Both the position numbers and the translations under genes were made by a program. This document shows, in pieces, positions 32,861 to 41,882 of a DNA stretch of 64,000 bases. The DNA is from Dehalococcoidia bacterium (GTDB lineage Bacteria > Chloroflexota > Dehalococcoidia > Tepidiformales > Tepidiformaceae). The notes below the pieces were generated by a model. It did not search any database, was not told where the DNA came from, and was given only the letters and a program-made list of their open reading frames with translations. The stretch spans positions 124,001-188,000 of the forward strand of contig JAJDYW010000040.1 of NCBI GenBank assembly GCA_022824925.1, read 5' to 3'. The number at the start of each line of letters is the position of its first letter. Within the stretch, counting starts at the first letter, position 1.

Positions 32861-35407
32861 GTGACCGAGCCCATTCCCACCCAGGAACGCGACATCCTGA
32901 CCGAGACCGAGGCCGTTGCGCGGGCCGCACGGGTCTCCGACTGCCGCTACGAGCTGGCGCTCGATCTGACGAAGGGCGCGCCCACCTACGGGGGGGCGGT
33001 CACGACTACGTTCGCCCGGTCCGGCGGGGGCGACCTGATGCTGAACTTCCGGGGAAAGCGCATCGACCTGCTGGAGCTGAACGGATCGGCGGTTGACTTC
33101 GAGTGGCGGGGGCGGGAGCTCACCCTGCCCGGGTCGGCGCTGGCGGCCTCGAACACGCTGCGGATCGAGTACGAGAACGACTACGACCACGGCGGCGACG
33201 GCATCCACCAGTTCGTCGATCCGGAGGACGGCGAAGAGTACCTGTACACGAACTTCGAGCCGTTCGACGCGCACCGCCTCTTCCCCTGCTTCGACCAGCC
33301 GGACATCAAGGCGCGCTACCAGCTCACGGTGACGGCCCCGGCAGAGTGGACGCTGACGGCGAACTCGCAGGAGACCGCGGCGGAGACGCTGGGCGACGGC
33401 CGTATCCGGCACGAATACGCGGAGACGCCGCCGTTCAGCACCTACCTGTTCGCGCTGATCGCGGGGCCGTACCACGTGGCCACGGCCGAGCACAACGGCA
33501 TCCCCCTGGGGCTGCTCTGCCGGAAGTCGATGGCGCAGTACCTCGACACCGACGAGCTGTTCACGATCACGCGGCAGGGGCTGGACTTCTTCGGAGAGTT
33601 CTTCGACTACCCGTACGCCTTCGGGAAGTACGACCAGATCTTCGTGCCGGAGTTCAACCACGGGGCGATGGAGAACGTGGGGGCAGTCACCTTCAACGAG
33701 TCGATGGTGTACCGCGATCCGCCGACGGAGAACCAGCGGCGGCGGCGGGCGGAGGTGATCCTGCACGAGATGGCGCACATGTGGTTCGGGAACCTCGTGA
33801 CGATGAAGTGGTGGAACGACCTCTGGCTGAACGAGAGCTTCGCGACGTACATGTCGTACCTGGCCATGGAGGGGGCGACGCGCTTCCAGTCGGGCTGGCA
33901 GGACTTCAACAACGGCATCAAGAACTGGGCCTACCGGCAGGACCAACTGGTCACGACGCACCCGATCGCGGGGACCGTGCGCGACACGGACGAGACGTTC
34001 CTGAACTTCGACGGGATAACCTACGGCAAGGGCGCCTCGGTGCTGAAGCAGCTCGTCGCGACGATCGGGATCGACGGGTTCCGGGAGGGGATGCGGCGCT
34101 ACTTCCGCACGTACGACTACGGGAACGCCTCGCTGCGCGACTTCCTCGGCTCGCTCGAGGAAGGAAGCGGGCAGGACCTGGGCGAGTGGTCACGGCTGTG
34201 GCTGGAGACTTCCTCGCTGAACACGATCCGGGCGGAGTGGGAGAGCGACGGCGAGCGGCTGACGCGCCTCGAACTGAGCCAGACCGCTCCCGCCGACTAC
34301 CCCACCATCCGGCCGCACACGCTGGAGACGGGCCTGCTCGCGGACGACGGTTCCGGCACGGCCATCGAGGCGGTGCCGGCGGTGCTGGAGGGCGAGCGCA
34401 CGGAGATCGAGGATGCGCGCGGGAAGGCGCGGCCGGCGCTCGTGTACCCGAATTTCAACGACCACGCCTACGCCAAGATCGCACTCGACGACGAGTCGGT
34501 GGCGTGGGCGCGCGAGAACATCGAGCGGGTCGACGACGACCTGCTGCGCCAGCAGCTGTGGTCGACGCTGTGGAGCATGGTGCGGGACCAGCAGCTGAAG
34601 TCGACGGACTTCCTCACGATCGTGCGGGAGAAGATCGGCTTCGAGCAGAACATCGAGCTGGTCGACTCGGTCCTCGGGCATGCGGCTTCGTCGCAGAGCC
34701 GCTACGTCCCCGCCGACCAGCGCGACGCCGAGGCCCACCTGCTGTTCGAGACGGCGCGAGAGGGGCTGCTGGCGGCCTCCGACAGCGACACGCGCATCAT
34801 CTGGGCGCGGGCGCTGGTGGGGTTCGCCGTGAATCCGGACGACCTCGCCTTCGTCGGGCGGCTGGCGGACGGGGAGGAGGTCATCGACGGCTTCGAGCTC
34901 GACCAGGACATGCGCTGGGGGGTGGCCGCGCGCCACGTCGGCTTCGGGCTGCCGGGGGCGGCGGAGCGGGTGGCCGCCGAGGCGGAGCGGGATCCTTCGG
35001 ACCGGGGGCAGCGAGCGCAGCTTCGCTGCGAGACGGCCGTCCCCGACGCCGGCGTGAAAGCGGCCGCGTGGGAGCGGTTCGGCGGCGAGGGATACGGCTC
35101 GCGCTACCTGAACCAGGCGGCGATGAGCGGCTTCAACTGGACGCACCAGGCGGAGCTGCTGGCACCGTACGTCGATGCCTTCTTCGAGCAGGTACCGGGA
35201 ATCTTCGCGGAACGGGACCGGGAGTTCGCGACCGTGTTCTACGGGGGACTGTTCCCCGGCTACCGGGTAGAGCAGGACACGCTCGACCGGGCGCAGGCGC
35301 TCCTCGACGAGACGCCGGAGGAGCAGGCGGTGCTGCAGCGGATGCTGCGCGAGGCGATCGACGACCTGGGGCGGGCAATCGCCTGCCGTCAGTTCGCGGC
35401 GAGCTAG
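32861..35407 (+). CDS. pepN: Aminopeptidase N (M1 family)
   Basis: An 848-residue zinc aminopeptidase. The N-terminal beta domain leads to the exopeptidase motif GAMEN (about residue 267) and the zinc site HEMAHMWFGNLVTMKWWNDL (about 302-321; HExxH plus the downstream Glu in NESFATYMS). The C-terminal helical ERAP1-like domain is complete. No signal peptide, so cytoplasmic peptide turnover. GTG start with a purine-rich leader. Ends overlapping the convergent DUF4143 ATPase gene by 4 bp. Confidence 0.96.
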   Translation: MTEPIPTQERDILTETEAVARAARVSDCRYELALDLTKGAPTYGGAVTTTFARSGGGDLMLNFRGKRIDLLELNGSAVDFEWRGRELTLPGSALAASNTLRIEYENDYDHGGDGIHQFVDPEDGEEYLYTNFEPFDAHRLFPCFDQPDIKARYQLTVTAPAEWTLTANSQETAAETLGDGRIRHEYAETPPFSTYLFALIAGPYHVATAEHNGIPLGLLCRKSMAQYLDTDELFTITRQGLDFFGEFFDYPYAFGKYDQIFVPEFNHGAMENVGAVTFNESMVYRDPPTENQRRRRAEVILHEMAHMWFGNLVTMKWWNDLWLNESFATYMSYLAMEGATRFQSGWQDFNNGIKNWAYRQDQLVTTHPIAGTVRDTDETFLNFDGITYGKGASVLKQLVATIGIDGFREGMRRYFRTYDYGNASLRDFLGSLEEGSGQDLGEWSRLWLETSSLNTIRAEWESDGERLTRLELSQTAPADYPTIRPHTLETGLLADDGSGTAIEAVPAVLEGERTEIEDARGKARPALVYPNFNDHAYAKIALDDESVAWARENIERVDDDLLRQQLWSTLWSMVRDQQLKSTDFLTIVREKIGFEQNIELVDSVLGHAASSQSRYVPADQRDAEAHLLFETAREGLLAASDSDTRIIWARALVGFAVNPDDLAFVGRLADGEEVIDGFELDQDMRWGVAARHVGFGLPGAAERVAAEAERDPSDRGQRAQLRCETAVPDAGVKAAAWERFGGEGYGSRYLNQAAMSGFNWTHQAELLAPYVDAFFEQVPGIFAERDREFATVFYGGLFPGYRVEQDTLDRAQALLDETPEEQAVLQRMLREAIDDLGRAIACRQFAAS

Positions 35408-36912
35408 CGGAGGAGCAGGAGGGAACCTAGCGGGACGCTCACGACTCGTGGGTCGCCAACATCAGCGTAGGTCTGGGTCACCAAGACGCCAAAGGGGGCA
35501 TTGTTGGCTCGCTTCTCGATGAAGCTACGAATGCCCTCTGTGTCGCGCAGGGTATCGATGCGTGCCTGGTACTTGACTTCGATTGGGATGCGACGGTCCC
35601 CGACGGTGAGGACGAAGTCAACTTCTGGCTCGCCCGAGCGCTCGGGAAAGTGGGCGATCTGCAGCCCACTGACACTGCTGAGGTGAGCCCCTGTCACGCT
35701 CTCCGCAATCCTCCCGGCAAACGTCGTCAGGTCAGGCTGTGCTCGAAGGCGGTTCACGTCAAGAGGAATCTCCTCCTGCAACCAACTGGCCCTCAGACCA
35801 TGATCCGCAAGGCAGAGCTTGGGGTAGCCCCTCGTTCTCCGAAGGCGTAACTCCAAGGGGCGGATGACGCGCAGAAGCAGGGAGTCATTGAGGAAGCTGA
35901 GATAGCTATTGATCCGCTGGTACCCCACGTTTCCCCCAAGGGCTCGCTGTGCTTCTCGCGCAAACACATGCGGCCCGGGAGTCTGACCCGCGTAGCGGCA
36001 GGCAAGCCTGAAGACCTCCTCGAGCAACTCTGGATCGCGTCGCCTTCCACGGTCACCGAGCCGAAGATCGTGTTGAATCACCCGGCGGACGACGGTCTCG
36101 TTGAGTTGCTCTGCTATGGCGACCCAAGGGGTGTCGTAGTTGGCCTGCGCGACGGGATAGCCGCCGCGCTCCGAGAATCTTCGGAACGCCTCGTCGCGCT
36201 CCGGGGCAAGTGCCTCTCCTCGCTCGCTGACGCTCCGCCAGAAGCTCGGGTCGGCGAGGACCTCGAGCCCGTTGTCCCGCAGTAGGGGTTGCCCGAGGTC
36301 GAGCCCCGCGAAGGCGCCGATCTCGGTGAGCGAAAGAGTACCGCCCTCAAGGGTACTGATTCGCCCTGCGAGGCTATCGCGGCCGCGTTCAATACGGAGT
36401 GCTGAGCTGCCGGTGACAACCACGCTAACCGTGGAAAGGTCGACCAGAAATTTGAGCTGCGTATCCCATCCCCGTAGGTTCTGGACTTCGTCGAGGAACA
36501 GGAATGCCGTTCGGCCTTGGTGCGCGGCCGAGTTGAGCGACATGCCAAGCACAGCGTGCTCAAACCACTCCACGATCCGAAGGAGCGGCGACTTGAGGCG
36601 CTTGAAGCCAGCAATCTCTGCAAGGTCGTCGAACTGGACACGGAGAATGCGGCTAGGCTCGACACCTTCGCCCAAGAGGTCTTGGATGAGGTGAAGTTGG
36701 GCGGTCGTCTTCCCGACCTGACGGGGTCCCCTGAGCACAACGATCGGAGCCAGTCCCTGATCCAGTCGTCTCCGCATGCCACCCACAAGGTGGCGCCGCG
36801 TGGCTGGAAGGACCTGCATCTCCTCCCCTTCCCACCACGGATTGAGGCGACGCAGCGCCGCCACAAACTCCGCCGGAAAGGCGAATTCAGGAGAGAGGGG
36901 GGAGGATCCCAT
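35404..36912 (-). CDS. AAA ATPase with DUF4143 domain
   Basis: A 502-residue ATPase. Walker A LRGPRQVGKTT (about residue 60), Walker B FLFLDEVQNLRGWD, sensor-like VVVTGSSALRIERGRDSLAGR, then the DUF4143 domain ending in a nuclease-like VDFVLTVGDRRIPIEVKYQ (PD-(D/E)xK-type E-V-K). Such proteins are widespread, patchily distributed accessory ATPases of unknown job. AAGGAGGGG precedes the ATG at 36912, 29 bases after the glyS stop, so it is read with glyS. Function inferred only by family. Confidence 0.88.
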   Translation of the reverse strand: MGSSPLSPEFAFPAEFVAALRRLNPWWEGEEMQVLPATRRHLVGGMRRRLDQGLAPIVVLRGPRQVGKTTAQLHLIQDLLGEGVEPSRILRVQFDDLAEIAGFKRLKSPLLRIVEWFEHAVLGMSLNSAAHQGRTAFLFLDEVQNLRGWDTQLKFLVDLSTVSVVVTGSSALRIERGRDSLAGRISTLEGGTLSLTEIGAFAGLDLGQPLLRDNGLEVLADPSFWRSVSERGEALAPERDEAFRRFSERGGYPVAQANYDTPWVAIAEQLNETVVRRVIQHDLRLGDRGRRRDPELLEEVFRLACRYAGQTPGPHVFAREAQRALGGNVGYQRINSYLSFLNDSLLLRVIRPLELRLRRTRGYPKLCLADHGLRASWLQEEIPLDVNRLRAQPDLTTFAGRIAESVTGAHLSSVSGLQIAHFPERSGEPEVDFVLTVGDRRIPIEVKYQARIDTLRDTEGIRSFIEKRANNAPFGVLVTQTYADVGDPRVVSVPLGSLLLLR

Positions 36913-36941
36913 CGACCCCTCCTTGTGCTCTGCCCCGCAGT

Positions 36942-38306
36942 CTAGCGGACTCCGGGGAGGCGCTCGGCGAGGGCGTCGACGAGGCCGGCGATGGGGATGC
37001 GGACCTGCGCCTGCGTGTCCCGCTCGCGGATGGTGACGGCCTCGTCTTCGAGGGTGTCGAAGTCGACGGTCACGCAGAGGGGGGTGCCGATCTCGTCCTG
37101 GCGGCGGTAGCGGCGGCCGATCGACTGGGTCTCGTCGTACTGGGTCATCCAGTGGGAGCGGATGAGCGCGTGGACGCGCTTCGCCGTGGGGGTAAGGGTC
37201 GCCTTCTTGGAGAGGGGGAGGACGGCCACCTTGATGGGCGCGATGACGGCGGGGAGCTTCAGCACCACGCGCTCGTCGCCCTTCTCGTCGGGCTCGACGC
37301 TGTAGTTCTCGAGAAGGGCAACGGCGAGCGTGCGCGTGAGGCCGGCCGCGGGCTCGATGACGTAGGGGGTAAAGCGCTCGCGCGTCTCCTCGTCGAAGTA
37401 GGTCAGATCCTGGCCGCTGTGCTCGCTGTGGGCCTTCAGGTCGTAGTCGGTGCGGTTGGCGATGCCCTCGAGCTCGCCCCAGCCCCAGGGGAACTCGTAC
37501 TCGATGTCGCTGGTGCCGGCGCTGTAGTGGGAGAGCTCCTCGGGATCGTGGTCGCGGATGCGCATGCGGGCGGCGTCGATACCAATGGTCTCGGCGTACC
37601 AGCGCTGGCGCTCGTCGATCCAGTAGCGGTGCCACTCGGCAGCGTCCTCGGGAGCGCAGAAGAACTCCATCTCCATCTGCTCGAACTCGAGGGTGCGGAA
37701 GACGAAGCGGCCGGGCGTGATCTCGTTGCGGAAGCTGACGCGGGTCTGGGCGATGCCGAAGGGGAGCTTGCGGCGCATGGAGCTGCGCACGTTCTCGAAG
37801 TTGACGAACATGCCCTGGGCCGTCTCGGGGGGCAGGTAGGCGATGGAGCCCTCGTCGGCGATGGTGCCCACCTGGGTCTGGAACATGAGGTTGAAGAGGC
37901 GGGGCTCGGTGAGCTCGCCGCCGCAGTCGGGGCAGCGGAAGTTGCCGGCGTCATCACGCACGGGCTCGCCGTACTGGCCCTCCTCGATGTGGTCGGGGCG
38001 GAAGCGCTGGCGGCATTCCTTGCAGTCCACGAGGGGGTCGTTGAACGTCTCGGTGTGGCCGCTGGCGACCCACACGCGGGGGTTGGTCATCATGGCCGCG
38101 TCGATGCCGACGACGTCGTCGCGCTCGCGCACCATGGCGCGCCACCAGGCGTCGCGGATGTTGCGCTTCAGCTCGGCACCGAGGGGGCCGTAGTCGTAGG
38201 TGTTGGCGAAGCCGCCGTAGATCTCGGCGGAGGGGAAGACGAAGCCGCGTCGCTTCGCCAGCGAGACGATGGTGTCGAGGTCGGGTGCGGGCACGGGTGG
38301 CTCCAT
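36942..38306 (-). CDS. glyS: Glycyl-tRNA synthetase (dimeric class II type)
   Basis: A 454-residue alpha2 GlyRS (the archaeal/eukaryotic/Gram-positive type, not the glyQ/glyS heterotetramer). Begins SLAKRRGFVFPSAEIYGG; motif 2 region FRNEITPGRFVFRTLEFEQME; motif 3 near SYSVEP...; a zinc-finger-like CKECRQRF...CPDCGGELTEP insert; C-terminal anticodon-binding domain from VLPLSKKATLTPTAKRVH. Complete. Transcribed with pncC upstream and the DUF4143 ATPase downstream. Confidence 0.96.
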   Translation of the reverse strand: MEPPVPAPDLDTIVSLAKRRGFVFPSAEIYGGFANTYDYGPLGAELKRNIRDAWWRAMVRERDDVVGIDAAMMTNPRVWVASGHTETFNDPLVDCKECRQRFRPDHIEEGQYGEPVRDDAGNFRCPDCGGELTEPRLFNLMFQTQVGTIADEGSIAYLPPETAQGMFVNFENVRSSMRRKLPFGIAQTRVSFRNEITPGRFVFRTLEFEQMEMEFFCAPEDAAEWHRYWIDERQRWYAETIGIDAARMRIRDHDPEELSHYSAGTSDIEYEFPWGWGELEGIANRTDYDLKAHSEHSGQDLTYFDEETRERFTPYVIEPAAGLTRTLAVALLENYSVEPDEKGDERVVLKLPAVIAPIKVAVLPLSKKATLTPTAKRVHALIRSHWMTQYDETQSIGRRYRRQDEIGTPLCVTVDFDTLEDEAVTIRERDTQAQVRIPIAGLVDALAERLPGVR

Positions 38307-38357
38307 TCTCGCGCTGGCTGCGCGGGGGTGGGAAGCTCACCTTCTCCCAGCAGGCGG

Positions 38358-38852
38358 TTAGGCGCCAGAATCGAGCGCGGCGACCAGCATCTCGAGGGCG
38401 TGCTCGGCGATCTGCTCCATGATGGCGACACGGGAGCCCTCGAACTGGAGCTCCTCGCTGACGGCGCCATCGGGGCCGGCGAGGGCGAAGGCGACGCTGC
38501 CGATGGGCCGGGGGGAGCGGCCGCGGATGGGGCCGGCCATGCCGCTCTCGGCGATGACGTAGTCGGCCGCGCCGCGCGCAAGCACGGACTCGGCGATGGC
38601 GGTGACGGCGGCGGCGGTGACGGTGCCGTGCTCGCGCAGGAACTCGATATCGACGCCGAGGGTGTCCTGCTTGGAGGGCATCGTGTAGGCGACGAGGCCG
38701 CGGTCGAACCACTTCGAGGCGCCGGAGACGCTGATGAGGCGGGCGGAGATGAGCCCGCCGGCGGTGCTTTCGGCGACGGAGACGCGGGCCTCGCGGGCGA
38801 GGAGGAGCTCTCCGACGCGGGCGGCGAGGAGGTCGTGCTCTTGTATGGACAT
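38358..38852 (-). CDS. pncC: Nicotinamide-nucleotide amidase (CinA C-terminal domain)
   Basis: A 164-residue CinA C-terminal-domain protein that deamidates NMN to nicotinate mononucleotide in pyridine nucleotide recycling. Motifs VAESTAGGLISARL (catalytic Ser/Thr near residue 27-29), SVSGASKWFDRGLVAY and ESGMAGPIRG are typical. The N-terminal MoCF domain of full CinA is absent, as in many PncC proteins. The ATG is 6 bases after a TAGCAT -10 that overlaps the -10 of the divergent phzF-like gene. Confidence 0.9.
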   Translation of the reverse strand: MSIQEHDLLAARVGELLLAREARVSVAESTAGGLISARLISVSGASKWFDRGLVAYTMPSKQDTLGVDIEFLREHGTVTAAAVTAIAESVLARGAADYVIAESGMAGPIRGRSPRPIGSVAFALAGPDGAVSEELQFEGSRVAIMEQIAEHALEMLVAALDSGA

Positions 38853-38858
38853 GGTCCG

Positions 38859-38868
38859 ATGCTACGCT
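38859..38868. promoter_or_regulatory. Overlapping divergent -10 elements of pncC and the phzF-like gene
   Basis: ATGCTACGCT: on the plus strand TACGCT (38863-38868) ends 6 bases before the ATG at 38875; on the minus strand TAGCAT (38864-38859) ends 6 bases before the ATG at 38852. The two hexamers share the central TA. The whole spacer between the genes is 22 bp. Confidence 0.65.
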
Positions 38869-38874
38869 TCCGCG

Positions 38875-39765
38875 ATGGCGGAGTACGAGGTCAAGATCGT
38901 CGATTCGTTCACGAGCGAGCGGTACGCGGGAAACCCCTGCGGGGTGATCACGCGCGCGGAGGGGCTCAGCGACGCGCAGATGCAGAACATCGCGCGCGAG
39001 CTGAACCTGAGCGAGACCGCTTTCGTGACGCCCTCGGACGTGGCCGACGTGAAGGTGCGGTTCTTCACTCCGAAGAAGGAGATCCCGCTGGCGGGCCACC
39101 CGACGATCGCGACGATGCACACGCTGGTCGAGGAGGGGCGCGTGGAGGTGGGGGCCGGCCCGCGGCGGATCGTGCAGGAGCTGAGCATCGGCGTGCTGCC
39201 GGTGGACATCGAGCGGCTGGCGGACGGGCGCGTGCGGATCGTGATGACGCAGGCGACGCCCGAGTTCCACCGGCGGCTGGACCGGAGCGTGTACGCGCAG
39301 GCGCTGGGCATCTCCGTCTCGGACATGCTCGACAGCGTGCCGGCGCAGGTGGTGAGTACGGGCACGCCGCAGGCGATGCTGCCGGTGCGCTCGCTGGCCG
39401 TGCTCGAGCGGGTGCGCCCCGACCTCCAGCACCTGAGCGACCTGGAGGGGGTCGACCACTACTTCAGCACGCACGTCTTCGCGCTGGAGACGTACGACGC
39501 GGCGAACCGGGCGCACGCGCGGCACTTCGGACCCTCCTCGGGGGTGCTGGAGGACCCGGTGACGGGGAGCGCGACGGGCGGGATGGCGGCGTACCTGTGG
39601 CGCTACGGCCTGGTGCGGGAGACGGCGTACACGGTGGAGCAGGGGCACATCATGGGGCGCCCGGGGATCGTCGAGGTGGAGGTGGAGGGCGCGGGGGACG
39701 ACCCCACGGCGGTGCGCATCGCGGGGAGCGCCGTGACCGTGCTGCGGGGAACCATCACGGTCTAG
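38875..39765 (+). CDS. PhzF-family epimerase/isomerase
   Basis: A 296-residue member of the PhzF/diaminopimelate-epimerase fold family. Starts VKIVDSFTSERYAGNPCGV; the catalytic Glu is in ELNLSETAFV (about residue 47); GHPTIATMHTL and EDPVTGSATGGMAAYLW form the two symmetrical active-site loops. Family reactions include trans-2,3-dihydro-3-hydroxyanthranilate isomerisation, but most members are of unknown substrate. No phenazine genes are nearby. Confidence 0.9.
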   Translation: MAEYEVKIVDSFTSERYAGNPCGVITRAEGLSDAQMQNIARELNLSETAFVTPSDVADVKVRFFTPKKEIPLAGHPTIATMHTLVEEGRVEVGAGPRRIVQELSIGVLPVDIERLADGRVRIVMTQATPEFHRRLDRSVYAQALGISVSDMLDSVPAQVVSTGTPQAMLPVRSLAVLERVRPDLQHLSDLEGVDHYFSTHVFALETYDAANRAHARHFGPSSGVLEDPVTGSATGGMAAYLWRYGLVRETAYTVEQGHIMGRPGIVEVEVEGAGDDPTAVRIAGSAVTVLRGTITV

Positions 39766-39793
39766 GGCGCCGCCGGGGGCGGGGTGGCTCTGC

Positions 39794-39799
39794 TACGCT
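39794..39799 (+). promoter_or_regulatory. Leaderless-type -10 element of the SCO1664-like gene
   Basis: TGCTACGCT: TACGCT ends 7 bases before the ATG at 39807. Confidence 0.5.
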
Positions 39800-39806
39800 G
39801 CCGGGC

Positions 39807-40541
39807 ATGACGCGCGAGGTCGATCTGGCCGGGGCCGAGCAGCTCCTGCTCGAGGCGGACTTCGAGGACCTGAAGATGCTCTGGTCCTCCAGCAACTACG
39901 TCTACCTGGCGACACTGTGCGCGGGGGACGGAGAGCAGATCGCGGCGGTATACAAGCCGGAGTCGGGGGAGACCCCGCTGTGGGACTTCCCCACGGGGAC
40001 GCTCTACGCGCGCGAGGTGGCGGCCTACGAACTCTCGCGGCTGCTGGACTGGACGTTCGTCCCGCCGACGGTGGTGCGGGAGGGGCCGCAGGGGGTGGGG
40101 TCGCTGCAGCTGTACGTGCCCCACGAGCGCACTTCCTCCTTCTTCGAGCAGCGCGAGGACCCGGCGCTGGTCCCGCAGCTGCAGCGGATGGCGGTGTTCG
40201 ACTTCCTGGCGAACAACGCCGACCGCAAGGGCGGGCACTGCCTGCTCGACCCACAGGGCCGCATCTGGGGGATCGACCACGGGCTCTGCTTCCACCGGGA
40301 ATACAAGATGCGGACGGTCATCTGGGACTGGGCGGAGCAGCCGATCTCGGACGAGTGGCTGGCGGACGTGGAGCAGGCGGCGACGGCGGTGGCGGGGGAA
40401 GCGGAGGGAACCGAAGGGCTCAACGCGCTCCTCTCCCCGGAGGAGATCGGGGCACTCCTGGGACGAGCCGACCGGCTGCTGCGGACGCGCTCGATGCCGA
40501 CGCCGGGACCGCACCGGAGCTACCCCTGGCCGCTCGTGTGA
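39807..40541 (+). CDS. SCO1664-family protein (PI3/4-kinase-like fold)
   Basis: A 244-residue protein of the SCO1664 family, a kinase-like fold related to HipA/PI3K. Visible: SSSNYVYLATL and AAVYKPESGETPLWDFPTG (nucleotide-lysine region, near residue 50), QRMAVFDFLANNADRKGGHCL (catalytic loop with N-N-A-D-R-K; quoted in part) and the metal site GIDHGLCFH. In actinobacteria it neighbours an MSMEG_4193 phosphomutase; that partner is not here. Start 7 bases after TACGCT. Substrate unknown. Confidence 0.85.
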   Translation: MTREVDLAGAEQLLLEADFEDLKMLWSSSNYVYLATLCAGDGEQIAAVYKPESGETPLWDFPTGTLYAREVAAYELSRLLDWTFVPPTVVREGPQGVGSLQLYVPHERTSSFFEQREDPALVPQLQRMAVFDFLANNADRKGGHCLLDPQGRIWGIDHGLCFHREYKMRTVIWDWAEQPISDEWLADVEQAATAVAGEAEGTEGLNALLSPEEIGALLGRADRLLRTRSMPTPGPHRSYPWPLV

Positions 40542-40558
40542 GGGCGTCCCGCGCGTGA

Positions 40559-40939
40559 TCAGTCCGGTAGCTGCAGGAGCTGGAGGGTGTTGCCGTCAGG
40601 ATCGGCGAAGGTCGCGACCCAGCCGCCCCAGCGCTCCTGCTCGGGTGGGCGCGAGAACGCCACGCCCTGCCCGACCAGCCGCCGGTACGTCGTAGCGATA
40701 TCGGGGACGGCGAAGTGGACCATGATGCGCAGGGGGTCGCGGGCGGGGCCGTGGACCTCGTCGTGGGCCGCGACGCTGAGGCGGAAGCCGCCCCACTCGA
40801 AGTTGGCGAAGGTGGGGCGTTCGCTGCGGGGTGTCAGGCCGAGGACGTCGCGGTAGAAGGCGAGCATCTCCGGGTACCGGTCGGTCCAGATGATGACGCC
40901 GGCGACGCCCTCGATATCCGCTCCGTTCTCGTCGGGCAC
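40559..40939 (-). CDS. Glyoxalase/VOC-family protein
   Basis: A 126-residue single VOC module (glyoxalase I / bleomycin resistance / dioxygenase superfamily): GVIIWTDRYPEMLAFYRDVL, IMVHFAVPDI, RPPEQERWGGWVATFADPDG and the terminal NTLQLLQ pattern. Some metal ligands are present (H in MVHF, E in PEQE), but the enzymatic role is unclear. The GTG at 40939 lies 6 bases after the metallo-hydrolase stop; the two are one transcription unit. Confidence 0.8.
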   Translation of the reverse strand: MPDENGADIEGVAGVIIWTDRYPEMLAFYRDVLGLTPRSERPTFANFEWGGFRLSVAAHDEVHGPARDPLRIMVHFAVPDIATTYRRLVGQGVAFSRPPEQERWGGWVATFADPDGNTLQLLQLPD

Positions 40940-40944
40940 GAGGG

Positions 40945-41787
40945 TCAGCTCACCGGCTGCCAGGCGCGGCCGCCATCGCGGGCGACGGCGTGGCCGAGAC
41001 CGGGGAAGGGGAAGTGGCCGCTGGCGATGAGGGCGCCTTCCGCCTCGATGCGGGCGAAGAGGGCCTTGCGGCTGGCGGTGGAGGCGGTCTTGTCGACGTC
41101 GGCGCCGGGGCACCAGGCGTCCTCGCGGACCTGCACGGGCTGGTGGGCGGCATCGCCGAGGAGGTAGGCCCGCTCGCCGCCGCTGGCGAGCACGAAGGAG
41201 ACGTGTCCGGGGGTGTGGCCGGGCGTGGGGACGGTCACGAGCTCGGAGGTGACGGCGTGCTCCCCTTCGACGAGGTCGAGCAGGCCGGCCGCCTCGATCG
41301 GGGCGAGGACGTTGTCGTACTGGGCGCCGGCGCGAAGCTCGTCGCTGCCGGTCCAGAAGTCCCACTCCGTCTGCTGGACCACGTGGCGGGCGTTGGGGAA
41401 GAGGGGAACGGCGGAGCCGTCCTGGTCGACGGTGTTCCAGCCGGTGTGGTCGAAGTGGAGGTGGGTGAAGACGACGACGTCCACGTCGCCGGGGTTCACG
41501 CCGGCGGCCTGCATCACGGAGGGGAGGGCGGTCGGCTCCTTGAGCGGCATCTGCGTGGGGCGTCCCCCCAGGCCGGTATCGACGAGGACCGTATTGCCTT
41601 CGCTGACGACCAGCCAGGCGCCAAGGTTGAGCGTCAGGTTGCCGTCGGCGTCGAGGAACTCGCCGTGGTCGGCCCAGGCGTCGGCCGGGATATCGGGGTA
41701 GAAGGCGGAGGGTGGCATCGCCGCCCAGCTGTCCTGGAGCGCGACGAGCTGGGCGTTGCCGACCTGCGTGCGCTGGAACTGCCCCAC
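40945..41787 (-). CDS. MBL-fold metallo-hydrolase
   Basis: A 280-residue metallo-beta-lactamase fold protein. Dinuclear zinc motif THLHFDHTGWN (near residue 105), later His in PTPGHTPGHVSFV and Asp in LLGDAAHQP. The family includes N-acyl-homoserine lactonases and many hydrolases of unknown substrate. The GTG at 41787 is preceded by AGGAGG, which decides the start against longer in-frame readings. Divergent from the DR2241-hem genes. Confidence 0.9.
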   Translation of the reverse strand: MGQFQRTQVGNAQLVALQDSWAAMPPSAFYPDIPADAWADHGEFLDADGNLTLNLGAWLVVSEGNTVLVDTGLGGRPTQMPLKEPTALPSVMQAAGVNPGDVDVVVFTHLHFDHTGWNTVDQDGSAVPLFPNARHVVQQTEWDFWTGSDELRAGAQYDNVLAPIEAAGLLDLVEGEHAVTSELVTVPTPGHTPGHVSFVLASGGERAYLLGDAAHQPVQVREDAWCPGADVDKTASTASRKALFARIEAEGALIASGHFPFPGLGHAVARDGGRAWQPVS

Positions 41788-41870
41788 TGCGAACCTCCTG
41801 CCGCTCGGTGGCGGGCGCGGGCAGTATGTGACGCGGGAACGCGCGCGTCTATGTGGCGGCGGGCGCTCGC

Positions 41871-41876
41871 TACAAT
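41871..41876 (+). promoter_or_regulatory. Leaderless-type -10 element of the DR2241-hemL-hemC operon
   Basis: GCTACAAT: TACAAT ends 6 bases before the GTG at 41883. Confidence 0.55.
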
Positions 41877-41882
41877 GGCGGC

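Noticed and set aside
35010..35035. Inserted hairpin element inside pepN (CGCAGC-TTC-GCTGCG)
   Set aside because: The reading frame and expected domain spacing are normal there; most likely a chance palindrome in GC-rich coding sequence.
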